A stretch of 64,000 nt of DNA from Beroe forskalii (GCA_011033025.1 WFMF01000366.1:1-64000); one strand, 5' to 3'. Positions 37,201 through 48,443 are shown, counted from the stretch's first letter. Program-made: numbers and translations. The notes: generated by a model from the letters alone, not told the origin.

Positions 37201-38007
37201 TAACACCCCCTCTCTCCCAGCTGCAAAGTGCCGTTAACACCCCTCTCTCCCAGCTGCAAAGTGCCGTTAACCTGATGGTGGTGCACCGGACAGAGGACCA
37301 TGTTAACCTGTACCGGGAGCTGCTTTACCTGGGCTGCCGGTACAAGAACAACTTCTCACCCCAACAATTCGACGAGGAGTACTCGGCCTGCCTCGCTAAG
37401 ATACCCCAGGTACATGTTCACCTCGTCCCTTCCTCGTTTAGTCCTGCTAGTTGCCTGTTTGTTGTGTTCCACGTTCAACCCACGAGGAACAGGGGGTTGA
37501 GAGTGACCGTGGTGTCCCGACCTTTTGAGGTGTGACGTATTACGCCGCGCTTGGGTGCTTTTTTAATGAGCGTTACATTGAAAGTACTTTGCGTGCTGCC
37601 ACGCGCAGCAAAAAGCCAAAAAGTAACCTTACCCAGGCGCGGCGTAACACACCGCAACTCAAAAGGTCGAGACACCTTGGTAACGCCAATGTCAGCAATT
37701 GATGATGACGGACAGCCGCTTGTTTGTGTGTGTGTCAAAATAATACCAGTTTGTTGGGGGTTTTAGCTTTTTAAACTTCTCGCTATACTTCCTTTTAACT
37801 TTGAAGCTATTCACTAAATACCGTGTGATATTATGGTGTGCACTGTCCTACGGACTATTTAAAACTGTTTGATTAACGAACATTCCTGTTGTGAAGGTGG
37901 ATCGCCAGCTTCCATTCGAAATGGAATTGTCCGAAATGATACACGCCAGATCTGGACCCTTAAATAACGACGAGAAAATCAAGCAATTGGTATTGGAACG
38001 ATTATAA
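11050..38007 (+). CDS. DENND4: DENN domain-containing protein 4 (Rab GEF)
   Basis: About 20 coding exons give roughly 1430 residues, against about 1860-1900 for vertebrate DENND4 proteins. Exons: 11050-11139, 12763-12956, 13085-13289, 16764-16885, 17049-17208, 17573-17796, 17945-18067, 18428-18684, 25990-26178, 30212-30405, 30773-30959, 31427-31548, 31846-32070, 32356-33397, 33583-33750, 33859-34028, 34198-34371, 34579-34756, 37254-37409 and 37897-38007. Domain order is MABP, uDENN/cDENN/dDENN, a PPR-like motif, a CxxC zinc knuckle and a conserved C-terminal region. The start MEGGESPSVADYFVVAGL matches the family N-terminus. Known family role: GDP-GTP exchange on Rab10 for polarised membrane traffic. 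Phases agree everywhere except exon 18 (phase 1) to exon 19 (phase 0), so a small exon or another donor is missing there. The exon 14 donor (33384 or 33397) is chosen by phase. Two other genes lie in its introns. Confidence 0.95.
11298..11449. mobile_element. Compound hairpin MITE in DENND4 intron 1
   Basis: GTTTAGTAACGAGTAAAAATTA at the left pairs with the TAATTTTTACGAG..TTAAAC arm at the right end. Inside are two further perfect hairpins, one around GAGGGCCGAAGGCCC with TATTACACAC arms and one around CCGAGGCCGAAGGCCGAGG with A/T-run arms. No coding capacity. Confidence 0.7.
12586..12762 (+). repeat. DENND4: Degenerate acceptor repeats before DENND4 exon 2
   Basis: The true junction is TATTTCCGACAG|GGAGAGTTGG. 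Upstream copies read CTATTTCCGACGGGGAGGAT, AATTCCGAAAGGGAGAGTTT and ATATCCGAAAGGGAGAGTTG. At protein level the same frame shows YFRRGGLAP, NSERES, YPKGRVDLP and finally YFRQGELAP. Two decoys keep an AG. This is an old, eroded version of the larger arrays. Confidence 0.7.
13764..16588. mobile_element. DNA transposon relic with 750-bp terminal inverted repeats
   Basis: The tips TAGTCCAACGGATTTT and AAAATCCGTTGGACTA are perfect inverted copies. Both are flanked by TTA (13761-13763 and 16589-16591), which looks like a 3-bp target duplication. The arms run from 13764 to about 14516 and from about 15837 to 16588 and are highly similar. The roughly 1.3-kb centre has no transposase-like frame; the longest open frame (15653-15285, minus) is unrecognised. 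TTA duplications fit PIF/Harbinger-type elements, but the family cannot be fixed without a search. The element lies in DENND4 intron 3, within the MABP-coding region. Confidence 0.85.
16600..16763. repeat. Degenerate 20-bp repeats before DENND4 exon 4
   Basis: Variants of 'gttgttaataaggtaccgt' recur four or five times just upstream of the exon 4 acceptor TTATTACAG. The unit itself does not contain the acceptor. Weak, decayed tandem repeat. Confidence 0.45.
16764..18684 (+). CDS. DENND4: DENND4 exons 4-8: end of MABP, uDENN and cDENN
   Basis: Exon 4 (16764-16885) completes the MABP region. Exon 5 (17049-17208) begins WFPKRDNPSFPL and has PAFCLPMGVQIEW, the uDENN signature. Exon 6 (17573-17796) carries MYGSSLTFYE and ICILSRWPSFFETF. 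Exon 7 (17945-18067) has LYDVPFPTLHKP. Exon 8 (18428-18684) is the cDENN core, with LLEENVLFISSSSTFLTATA and PFKWMSPYIPLLP. Phases are 2, 0, 2, 2, 1 and all junctions fit. This is the catalytic fold that grips the Rab GTPase. Confidence 0.95.
18685..20080. other. Left part of DENND4 intron 8, likely XKR-like promoter
   Basis: Non-coding apart from short frames. It holds the first of two direct repeats (19223-19296) and a CG-rich patch at 19555-19690 (GCGCGCGCAC, GGCACGTGCC) that could be the promoter of the nested gene starting at 20081. The open frame at 19537-19947 overlaps this patch and has no recognisable motif. Confidence 0.4.
19223..19296. repeat. Palindromic repeat, left flank of nested gene
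   Basis: About 75 bp beginning 'ctattttttt ccctcc' and ending GGCAGAGATCGTGGTTT. CCCTCC..TTGGCCTTTTTGT folds back on ACAAAAAGGCAAATAGGAGGG. A second copy in the same orientation lies at 23673-23748, so the pair brackets the intronless gene between them. Confidence 0.7.
20081..23238 (+). CDS. XK-related membrane protein with ARM-like N-terminus (frame break)
   Basis: One long intronless gene inside DENND4 intron 8, same strand, about 1050 residues. The first part (20081 to about 20550) is helical and ARM-repeat-like (KNLAFILNRLSKSG, MRCITDTLINLASNN). It then continues in another frame. That frame has the XKR family layout: LLDIVLDIKIGVE with IFSIIPMIYM (about 21040-21170), AVQEKILENVPCTLIKLIILY (about 21430-21495, the 'FEtaPQLvLQ' helix), TLTYKLSSFEKL, and paired membrane helices at about 21650-21830, 21940-22110 and 22170-22260. 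A hydrophilic tail of about 300 residues follows. XKR proteins are lipid scramblases or their relatives; scrambling here is inference. The frames overlap at 20515-20584, and a 1-base change near the A-run at 20544-20548 would join them. AATAAA lies at 23379-23384. Confidence 0.72.
23379..23384 (+). promoter_or_regulatory. Poly(A) signal of XKR-like gene
   Basis: AATAAA 141 bases after the stop codon at 23236-23238, in AT-rich 3' flank. It supports a separate transcription unit within the DENND4 intron. Confidence 0.5.
23673..23748. repeat. Palindromic repeat, right flank of nested gene
   Basis: Second copy of the 19223 repeat, same orientation, roughly 85% alike by eye, ending TTAGCAGAGATCGTGGTTTT. 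It lies about 430 bp after the XKR-like stop and just before the minisatellite. Confidence 0.7.
23789..25989 (+). repeat. DENND4: 25-bp acceptor minisatellite abutting DENND4 exon 9
   Basis: About 60 copies of CCCTCTCCCTCGCAGGGATG plus TAAAA (variants CTGCAG, CTAGCAG, CCGCAG; GGGATG or GGAATG), interrupted by a transposon at 24236-24940. The array ends CTCTCCCCGCAG|GAATGAAGAG, the real exon 9 acceptor, so each unit is a pyrimidine tract plus CAG plus the first exon bases. Exon 8 ends in phase 1 with G, so any decoy would read G|GA-ATG-TAA or G|GG-ATG-TAA, a stop in the third codon. Confidence 0.93.
24236..24940. mobile_element. Inverted-repeat element inserted in the minisatellite
   Basis: The left end carries ATGCGACTTTTTATCCCCCG and CTTTTTACCACCCT; the right end carries the reverse complement (AGGGTGGTAAAAGGTCGGGG .. 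AAAAGTCGCAT). The inside is built from many forward and reverse copies of GGGGATAAAAAGTCGCA. No protein coding. Its edges lie within repeat units, so it landed after the array had formed. A shorter copy occurs at 61579-61857. Confidence 0.8.
25990..31548 (+). CDS. DENND4: DENND4 exons 9-12: cDENN end and dDENN
   Basis: Exon 9 (25990-26178) has REFLDMYHCPDRVTEVDLDN, equivalent to the conserved 'DSRYFDL..PPxDVVCVDLDTN' block. Exon 10 (30212-30405) has MFLKFQAHILKGYTDYLLP. Exon 11 (30773-30959) has MFNCFIIARSFISDADETLE. Exon 12 (31427-31548) has YPVFVLDHELFYDDLPEE. Exon 9 directly abuts the 25-bp minisatellite and exon 12 abuts a 26-bp one; in both the repeat unit contains the acceptor. Introns 8 and 9 host the XKR-like gene and the antisense secreted-protein gene. 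Confidence 0.94.
26448..26894. mobile_element. CCGGCC-rich inverted-repeat element
   Basis: The left TACCTTATTGGCCTTTATTT / AGCCGGCC is matched by the reverse complement of the right end (GGCCGGTTGAATAAAGGTTG / AATAAGGTA). It has internal repeats of TTTAACCGGCC and CCTTTGGACAAAAA. In DENND4 intron 9. A diverged, inverted relative lies at 51283-51562. Confidence 0.75.
27551..29718 (-). CDS. Secreted basic precursor, possible cystatin-like C-terminal domain
   Basis: Five exons on the minus strand inside DENND4 intron 9: 29718-29598, 29331-28873, 28623-28478, 28001-27882 and 27667-27551. All phases fit and the product is 320 residues. It starts MALVFFLLLSVSYYTTSHS, a signal peptide. A Lys/Arg-rich stretch (KKKNKKTKRSGE) contains a furin-like site, and a Cys-containing region (RRSCKSIERRIKNHC, KYTCVTLKDAL) follows. 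The last 130 residues have the order of a cystatin fold: a long helix (IIEAIKRVIQEFKLRANKAM), a GVQGRLYEVFIDIG strand hairpin reminiscent of QxVxG, two Cys flanking DPSCKANEDNGLVTYKNC, then SVVYQYWMPVQW near the usual PW loop. The cystatin assignment is by eye only. The rest is unrecognised. Confidence 0.68.
31171..31426 (+). repeat. DENND4: 26-bp acceptor minisatellite abutting DENND4 exon 12
   Basis: About ten copies of CTCTCTCAGGACTAAAACTC plus CCCC. The array ends TCTCCCTCAG|GACTAAAACCC, which is exon 12 itself. Each unit therefore repeats the pyrimidine tract, the AG and the first about 10 exon bases. Spliced in phase 1, the nearest decoys run into stop codons downstream. Confidence 0.9.
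31846..33397 (+). CDS. DENND4: DENND4 exons 13-14: PPR motif, linker, zinc knuckle
   Basis: Exon 13 (31846-32070) carries NTMSWARCLLQHVYSVWYLY, as in the family segment after dDENN. Exon 14 (from 32356) begins VCYRILISLSGFYDHPQVAM, a pentatricopeptide-like helical pair. A Ser-rich disordered linker follows, with GHTRSISDVS and many SxS/RSS sites likely to be phosphorylated. It ends with CSQCQLTIYDEQILAGWGF and TCPYC, a four-Cys zinc knuckle. The exon end is uncertain: 33384 has the better donor, but only 33397 (CAT|GTGGGT) keeps frame with exon 15. Confidence 0.92.
32095..32252 (+). repeat. DENND4: CTGT tract and partial copy of DENND4 exon 13
   Basis: A (CTGTCTAC)-type microsatellite follows exon 13. 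At 32204-32252 lies a second copy of the 3' part of that exon (GAGCAGCTGCAGACAGCGCT .. CATACAGACACTTAGGACGG), a few bases different from 32001-32050. The copy lacks a donor in place and ends in stop codons, so it is an intronic partial exon duplication. Confidence 0.8.
33583..38007 (+). CDS. DENND4: DENND4 exons 15-20: C-terminal conserved region
   Basis: Exon 15 (33583-33750) is acidic linker. Exon 16 (33859-34028) ends VPYLCPIVLRKE. Exon 17 (34198-34371) has SILFWNMVWWFCRENLPSSL. Exon 18 (34579-34756) ends SLVVFW. Exon 19 (37254-37409) has VNLMVVHRTEDHVNLYRELL. Exon 20 (37897-38007) ends QLVLERL and TAA. All match the conserved DENND4 C-terminal blocks ('VPYLSPLVLRKE', 'IFWNLVWYF', 'INLL...LYREILFL'). 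Between exons 18 and 19 the phase does not fit, and the block equivalent to human 'WRNFNSE...' is missing, probably a small exon hidden in the repeat-filled 2.5-kb intron. Confidence 0.92.
35150..37253 (+). repeat. DENND4: 34-bp acceptor minisatellite abutting DENND4 exon 19
   Basis: About 36 good copies from 36000, preceded by decayed copies from 35150. The unit is CTGCAAAGTGCTGTTAACAC plus CCCCTCTCTCCCAG. The array ends CTCTCTCCCAG|CTGCAAAGTG, the start of exon 19. The penultimate unit is 33 bases (37221-37253), so splicing to that decoy would add 11 codons in frame; other decoys reach TAA. Two units near 36780 and 37030 carry an extra CTGTTAAC. Confidence 0.92.
37505..37682. mobile_element. 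MITE in DENND4 intron 19
   Basis: The roughly 45-bp inverted ends are GTGTCCCGACCTTTTGAG .. TTACGCCGCGCTTGGGT on the left and ACCCAGGCGCGGCGTAA .. CTCAAAAGGTCGAGACAC on the right, with a short centre. Open frames across it on both strands mirror each other and are not genes. Confidence 0.8.
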
Positions 38008-39790
38008 AACTCGCTTTTATTCATGAAACTTCATTGTACTGATCATCATAATCATGACAAAAGTGATGCCTAATGACAACTTATTACGTTTATATGTGCA
38101 AATCGATCGAATGTATTAAACTGAGGGACAGAAAAATACGCATGATCGAATAGAAATACTGGCTGCCTGTGTGCAGACACTTCTGAGAGAATTTCTTGAG
38201 ACCTTCTTGCCTACATAAGCGATCGATATGCACACTTTACCGAGATACCATAAATGCATCTGTATGTACGCCGTGCCCTGTGCCCGAAAAATAGGCTGTG
38301 AGATGTTCTGAAGTTCGATAATACTCACACCTATTTCTCTTGTACGGTATCCAATCTGTGTACACCCATGTGGATGTTAGGCAAAGAGACGCGCAGAGTG
38401 CTAGCATTATCAGAGTCTGGCACCATCCCTGAAGTTCGGGTTTTTCATGGAATGATCTATAGGATGTGCTGAATGGTCAATAATTCGATTTAGTAATTAG
38501 GATTAGGGTTTGAATCAATGGTCACTGGTCATGGTAGGGTTGTGCTTATGGCCTGGATAGGGTGAGAAGTGAGGGTTAGGAACTGGGCAATACACTCCTC
38601 AACACAGACATTTTATAATTACGAGTATGGTCGGGCTTCATGGATGCTGCCCAGAGACCACCATTTTGAAATGCCCACTGCGCGGCTCTGTGTGCTAACA
38701 ATGTCATCTTACCACTTCTCAATGCTGTTATTCATTAAATTTAATCTCTCTGTTTATTGCTGAGCTTTGACTACACGTGCGCATGTCTGTTTGTGCTGTT
38801 ATCTCCGTTCTGTGTTGCATGTTCTGTTAAATCACCACCAAAGTGCATGCAAATACCGTATTTCAGTCAATACGCATATAATTGTGTTATAAAAGGGCCT
38901 GCAAAAGATCAAAGCGTTGCCCCGGTTCAGACTGTCTCCCATCTAGCTCGATCAGTTGGGAGAGAAAAATTCGGGGCTGCACCGGCCATTTTTACCATCC
39001 TTTATTATATGCGTACTGGAATATACTGTACCTGTTTCGTATCAGTTTTTAATTTCTGATAACATCGGAAAGGCTAATCCATCGCATCGACCTTTTAGTA
39101 TTTCTGTCAAGATTCAGTGGCCTTCAATTTTGAAATATAGCTTTGAGAACCAGGTCTGAAACATACGATTGAATTCAATTATTATTGTAGTATTGTATTG
39201 GAACAATACAATACAATGATTAATGATTATTAATGAAATGTTAATTGTACGCAATGATATATCGACTTATCGATGGATGAAGGCTGGATTTCGTGGCAAC
39301 CTATCTGTTATCGGTAATTTTGCAAAATTGTGCTGGTCATTTCGGCAGCTCTTCAAATTTATGCTCTTCCATCATCTTAACCTTAAAAATTTTGATATCT
39401 CACTAATAATAATTTTGATATCTCACTAGTAATATCCGGCAGATATCCTCGGAACACCTGAGAAAAGACGACGTACCAGTAAAGACATCAGAGAAACACT
39501 GCCGTCAGATGTTTTCTTGGCTGGGACTCACTATTTGATATCTTGCCAATTAGCCCTGTTATGATCGGTATGTTATCCCCAAACATTCTGATTTCTTCAA
39601 TCATCGTCCTCGTCAATTTAGAGAGGACAATCCTCTCTCGTATCATCTACAAAGAGGGAGTGAAATCCTGGAGAAAATGATGGCAAATACTGTTCGTTCA
39701 CGGCAAGGGATATCCCAAGTGTACCAGTTCAGAGTCTTTTCTCCTGGATCAAATAACTTGTGATCACTCGTGCAATGGATCGGATGAAAT

Positions 39791-39972
39791 GTGATAGAAT
39801 CAATCATCGTGTGAGTGAATCACTCATTGTGTGATTGAATCACTCATTGTGTGAGTGAATCACTCATTTTGTGATTGAATCACTCATTGTGTGAGTGAAT
39901 CACTCATTGTGTGATTGAATCACTCATTGTGTGATTGAATCACTCATTGTGTGATTGAATCACTCATTGTGA
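39791..39972. repeat. 20-bp tandem repeat (about 9 copies)
   Basis: Copies of GTGTGATTGAATCACTCATT, alternating with GTGTGAGTGAATCACTCATT. Each unit contains the small palindrome GATTGAATC/GTGATTGAATCAC. No unique spacers, so not a CRISPR array. Confidence 0.9.
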
Positions 39973-41215
39973 CAGTACTCCCGGTGTGGCAAATCACACA
40001 CCGAGTCGTTTTTGTGTCGAAATCTGTTTTCTAATTCGTTGGAGCTATAATTTTTGTTGGTTTCAATGTTTTTAATTGTTTTTATTGCGGACTGGGGGAT
40101 TTTGCCCATCTTTTCAATAATATTATTCGTCAGAAGAATAAAACTTCTATAAACGACTCCTTTATCAGCAGTAGAATGAATTTAATATCTTTGTTGCTGG
40201 ATATCAGGTACAATACTTTCAATGTTTTAAAAACAGGACAATTTTTAAGTTGATGTACCATTAACCAATTAAATGACAGTTATATCAAATTAGTGTTTCA
40301 TGATATGCATGCGCGTCTTTTTGAATGGTTTTGCTGACCAAAATCATATCAGGGAACTTCAGAAAGCATTCAAAAAGTTGCGCATTCTTAAGTTATTCCT
40401 GATCCTGTCATACACTGTAACATGAAATATACAAGTAACAGCGAACTTTTGACAAATTTACATAGTTTTGATATTTCCATCGGAATTTTAGCTTCTGGGA
40501 TTTTTCAACTTTTCTTCAGTTTATTATTCCTACCGTGTAATCCTATTCCATGATGGTATAGGTATTCAGTACCAACTCCAATTGAAATCTTTTCCGTACT
40601 GTAAGATGTACGGATTTGACATCCCTGTTTAGAATTATCATCATCGAATTTTACAAGTAAATTATCATTTAAATCTAATAGACTAATAGTTGTTAATATT
40701 ACACTCTTTCTATCCTCCACTTTTTAGGGGTAACTAGGGTGCTGCTCATCAGTATCCATTCAATGCACACGGATAATATTAGTTTTATTAAATTTAATAT
40801 TACTGCCATAAGTGTAATTCAGAATAAGCCAGGTGGCTGTGTGCTCGAGTTCTTTATTCTGGAAAATTCAGTGTTCACCATTCTGCATTCCACCATGTTT
40901 TGTGTATAAACCACATAGAAATGCCTGTCACTACAACCTCTCGCCACGTGATGAACCCAACCAGTAACGTGATTAATCTCGTGATGAAGAAATGCCCACG
41001 TAAATTTGTGACACTGCCAAGTTTTTATAAAAGCACGTTAGTGATAGTCTTCCAGTGAAGCTGTTTGATTAATTTATTTGTTTTTATCTTTGTAAATAGA
41101 GTCTAATTATTAAATTTGATTTTAAATTTTGTTTAAATTTTTCTAAAGTCTAAATCAATAGCGCAGATTTTTAGATGAACTTGTACTCGAGCGAAAATCT
41201 TGCCGCATGCTAAGG

Positions 41216-41500
41216 GGCCATCCAAAAATGAGCTCATCACTTGGGTATGTATGTATGTTTTGGAAATGATGAGGTAGTATGTATGTAGGTTTGCAAAATT
41301 ATGAGCTCATCACTAACACTTAGAGGCGAAATTTTGACATCAACCACTCCTTGTAAAATTGGACCAATGTTGGACCTAAGTTAGAATTTAGATGATCTAA
41401 CTAAAATTGCATTTGCAATAGTGACGTCATTTCAGCCTTTGGGGCCATCCAGAAATGAGCTCATCAAAAATCGGCCTTTTTGAACATACATACATACCCT
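41216..41500. repeat. GGGGCCATCC element
   Basis: GGGGCCATCC(A/G)AAAATGAGC-TCATCA occurs at both 41216 and 41444 in direct orientation. TATGTATGTATG near 41246 is mirrored by CATACATACATA near 41490. Probably a small non-autonomous element or two pieces of one. No coding. Confidence 0.5.
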
Positions 41501-41909
41501 CCGCCGCGCGCAATTTTTTTACGCGTCTGCATTCTGCAACACGACCCTCCAAATTTCCGAGTGTTGCGCGCTAGCAGCTAGGGATGCAGATGGGTAAAAT
41601 CCATCTAACCTATGCGTAGTCCTTAAAGCGCTAGGTGCGCTTAATTTTATTTTTCTGAGTGACGCCATTGTCATTTCCCCTAACCAGGGGTGTCTTGTCA
41701 GGCGTTGCCTGACCCCCTCGCGTCAGACAAGGGGTGTCGTCGTGTCGATACTCCGTGCGCGTAACCAGGGTCCTGGTTAGGGCAACATTGTCATATGTCA
41801 TAGATAATGAAAGATCCCGTTTTTTTTAATATGGGAGACCGGCCTGATTTTTAGGGTTTTGGTTAAGTTTAAGATACAGAAAATTGACCTTTTGATCGGA
41901 TCTGTGATT

Positions 41910-42053
41910 CCTAAGCCCGCATAGGTGTGTGTTTGTTATCGTCGCGCGGGGCGCTTCCTCAGAAGCGCGCGGCGCGTACACACACCTATGCGGGCTTAGG
42001 AAGGTGTGTACGCGCGCGGCGCTCCTGAGGAAGCGCGCCGCGCAACACAAACA
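41910..42053. repeat. Three-armed hairpin cluster
   Basis: CCTAAGCCCGCATAGGTGTG at 41910 pairs perfectly with its reverse complement ending at 42000. The GCGC-rich middle arm (GCGCTTCCTCAGAAGCGCGC) can pair instead with 42001-42053 (CGCTCCTGAGGAAGCGCGCC). The three arms offer two mutually exclusive hairpins. Likely a MITE or nested MITEs. Confidence 0.7.
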
Positions 42054-42848
42054 GGGATATACGTGTTTAGCAAGATCTGTGACGTCACTCAGCCCGGTTT
42101 ACATGGGAGACATACCAAAAATCAAAAATACTCAGGCGCAGCGTTAATGGTTGAGTGTTTTAAGCCGGGCCTCAAAACTCAAATGTGGTATCATTTGAAA
42201 TTGAACAAATTCTAAAAACAAAGTATTTATAAAATAGGGTATCGAAATGAAAATTTACAGAAATGAAGTCAAATTTTATTTTTACAATGGAAACTTGGTA
42301 CAACTACATCTACAAACTTGGTACACAAGCTTACACCCAGACTCTCTGACTCTGGAATAGATGGGTTAACTTGACTTAGAATATGGGTCAGACAACGTCT
42401 GGCAATGAATATTTCAATCGATCGGCAGGTGTTACAACATCAATGATTCCGACAATTTATAGAAGTCTCAAGTCACAAGCTGTTCGGTTGCAAACACGGT
42501 TGACGGTGACTTGCAATGTTTATATGACGTAAACTTTAAAGTTTAATAAGAATGATTCGGGGAGGCTTCTCGTCACGGAATTAAAGGTCATGGTTGCGAA
42601 ACAGCACTGATGCCGGACACGGAAACGGGGAGAAATGAACAATTATCGAATATGTTCCAGGATCAGATTTCCACTTTAAGATGTTAGTGATTTCTGATGA
42701 TAATATCATTAACTCTTTTCTGACTTCACACGAGAGCTCCATAATTGTGATACACTGTTCTACAAAGCTACATTGTTAGAACCCAGATAATGACAATTGA
42801 TTTACCCCTCTTAAACCAGTCCTTGGACTTCACTGCAGGTACCCCTCC

Positions 42849-46455
<3,607 letters not shown>

Positions 46456-47495
46456 GGCTACTCAAATTTGATTGTATAAATGAATATATGAACTGAAATG
46501 AAAAATAATTTCGAATTTTCAAACTGTACTCGCTTATCAATGGACAAAACATGCGAAGTAGAAGAGTTGATGGGAGAGAGATCAGAAAATTCGAGTGCAA
46601 TGAACAATAATAATCGGGCGCGCACGAATAAATCAATGGAATAAATGCGCGCAGCAGAAAGTGGTGACAATGTTGGCTTGGTAGTAAAATTCAAGTTTCT
46701 GAGAAGACCCTTTTGGAATATTTCCAATATTTTGTGACCGGTTTGGCAAGTTGACGTGTAGTGACAGGGCGGGAATTTGCAGTTATCAGACAAACGCAGC
46801 CGTGAAATACTATCAATGACAAATGATTAAGGGCGCCAAAGCTGTTATCAACTTACAACTTCTATAGAGACTTGCTGGTCAGTTTTGAGACGGGATAGCA
46901 AATTGAAGAATAATGCACAATGTTCTATAAAAATAAGAAACTAATATCAACAGATTGATAAACAATATGCCTTTTAGAATAAAGATTACACGGAAACAAA
47001 CGGCATAAAAGCCTTCATTAACATACTTAAATGCAGATGCGCAGGAAAATTATTGTTCATGATAATTTAAGATATAAAAAACAACTCTGAAAATATTTAC
47101 AAAACATTTGAAGCTCGGATAATTCAGAAAACAAACATGTCCAATGATAAAATCAAAACTAAACCTGGCAGCTGCATTATGCATGACCATCTTATTATCA
47201 AACTTTTATTTAAATAAAAATAAAGAAAACCTTAGTCATTGTTAGTGTATAATGAATCATAATAAAAAGATAAAAGCTTGTGGACACTTTCTGAACCGCT
47301 AACCATTTACCATTCCATTGGCACAGCAAACTGAGATCGATCAACAATTCCGCAACTGATCATTGATCATCGGCCAAATAAAACAACGAATCGAATGGAT
47401 CCCAGTCCAATGATCACACATCTTAGTTCCTACAGGATTCCATAGTTTCTGTAACAATGCAGGATGATGATCCTCACTTGAGTCCCACCTACTCT
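46456..47495. other. Spacer between KAT5 and the four-pass protein gene
   Basis: It contains the 5' flank of KAT5, with a modest CG-bearing patch at 46615-46650 (GGGCGCGCAC, GCGCGCAG) that could be its promoter. AT-rich DNA follows without genes. Confidence 0.4.
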
Positions 47496-47723
47496 CTAAA
47501 AGGAGCAAGGCGCCTCTGTGCCGGGAGGCCCTGTTTTCTGAGGTAGAGGCGTCTAAAAGGAGCAAGGCGCCTCTGTGCCAGGATGCCCTGTTTTCTGAGG
47601 TAGAGGCGATTAAAAGGAGCAAGGCGCCTCTGCGCCGGGAGGCCCTGTTTTCTGAGGTAGAGGCGTCTAAAAGGAGCAAGGCGCCTCTGCACCGGGAGGC
47701 CCTGTTTTCTGAGGAAGAGGCGG
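47496..47723 (-). repeat. 57-bp repeat spanning a stop codon (4 copies)
   Basis: Four copies of a 57-bp unit (19 codons) start at 47496, 47553, 47610 and 47667. On the minus strand the unit encodes PLPQKTGPPG(A/T)EAPCSF and a stop. The copy at 47667-47723 is the real C-terminus of the upstream gene; the other three lie in its 3' flank. In-frame copy length means loss of the stop would extend the protein by further units. Confidence 0.9.
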
Positions 47724-48443
47724 GGCCTGCTGGTCCGAGTACGCTACACCACTCTCTGTAACAGGAGGCATGCGGGAGCTACTCCCGGGCTGCTCATCTG
47801 TCCGGTATGTGACAGTCTCAGACTGAACAGGTACCATCGAACCGGGCTGGTTAACGCCCCCCGTCACTATGACTTGCGGCACGAGAGCTGAGCGTCTGCA
47901 ACTGACACAGCACAGATCGTTGCACACCAAAACAAACATCATCATTTGGGGGATGAGGGAGAGGATTACGAGCATGTAGCACACGTTAGCCATGATCTGC
48001 ATGATATCCAAGGCTCTAATACAGGGGGAGGTGTCGCTAGCTCCGTTCACCAACAAGTAGTGGTGTCTGTCGTAGGCGCAGGTGCACCGCGTTTTGGAGG
48101 TCTTGTAGTTGTGCTGCACGTAGCACGGGTACCGGTCGTAGATCTCCGCCTTGTACGGCGGCATGACGATCATGAAGGCGCACGCCGCCACCAGGAACAG
48201 GAAGAAAAGCGGAAACCAGATGCCGAGGGGCCACCTCTTATGCGATCTGGCAGCTTGAAATGTGGCGAGTCCTTGGAGAATGAGCGGGATAGCAATCCAG
48301 TAGGGCGCGAAGATGTGGATTTCAGAGAAGTGGTACTTGGCAGCGACACCGGACACAAAACATAGTCCCAAGATAGCAAGTCCTAGGATGAGCTGCGTGT
48401 ACGCTAGTCGCTTGTAGTAGATAACATCACGTTTCTCTAACAT
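47667..48443 (-). CDS. Four-pass membrane protein, unassigned family
   Basis: An intronless frame of 258 residues from ATG at 48443. Hydrophobic segments lie at residues about 12-36 (AYTQLILGLAILGLCFVSGV), 44-62 (APYWIAIPLILQGLATF), 72-94 (LGIWFPLFFLFLVAACAFMI) and 150-172 (MANVCYMLVILSLIPQMMMF). Between TM3 and TM4 is a loop with several Cys (YPCYVQH, TRCTCAYD, TSPC), as in four-pass proteins with a disulphide-bonded outer loop. After a CCVSC cluster, possibly palmitoylated, the C-terminal tail is Pro/Ser-rich. The layout resembles MS4A/sarcospan-like tetraspans, but I cannot assign a family. The stop codon sits inside a tandem repeat. Confidence 0.72.
   Translation of the reverse strand: MLEKRDVIYYKRLAYTQLILGLAILGLCFVSGVAAKYHFSEIHIFAPYWIAIPLILQGLATFQAARSHKRWPLGIWFPLFFLFLVAACAFMIVMPPYKAEIYDRYPCYVQHNYKTSKTRCTCAYDRHHYLLVNGASDTSPCIRALDIMQIMANVCYMLVILSLIPQMMMFVLVCNDLCCVSCRRSALVPQVIVTGGVNQPGSMVPVQSETVTYRTDEQPGSSSRMPPVTESGVAYSDQQAPPLPQKTGPPGAEAPCSF

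Larger units (their letters stand above)
38008..42790. other. Spacer between DENND4 and KAT5
   Basis: AT-rich, without convincing genes. It contains a 20-bp tandem repeat (39791-39972), the GGGGCCATCC element (41216-41500), a short palindromic patch at 41690-41785 and a strong hairpin cluster at 41910-42053. DENND4 and KAT5 converge on this spacer, so both 3' ends lie here. TTTTATTTTT near 42275 may hold the KAT5 poly(A) signal on the minus strand. Confidence 0.5.

Noticed and set aside
35862..37203. Open frames with LQSAVNTPSLS repeats
   Set aside because: Translation of the exon 19 acceptor array; only the last copy (37254 onward) is supported as exon.
37475..37766. Open frames on both strands in DENND4 intron 19
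   Set aside because: They lie across a MITE whose inverted ends give similar peptides on each strand.
39791..39972. Regular 20-bp direct repeats, CRISPR-like at a glance
   Set aside because: There are no spacers between repeats and the host is a eukaryote.
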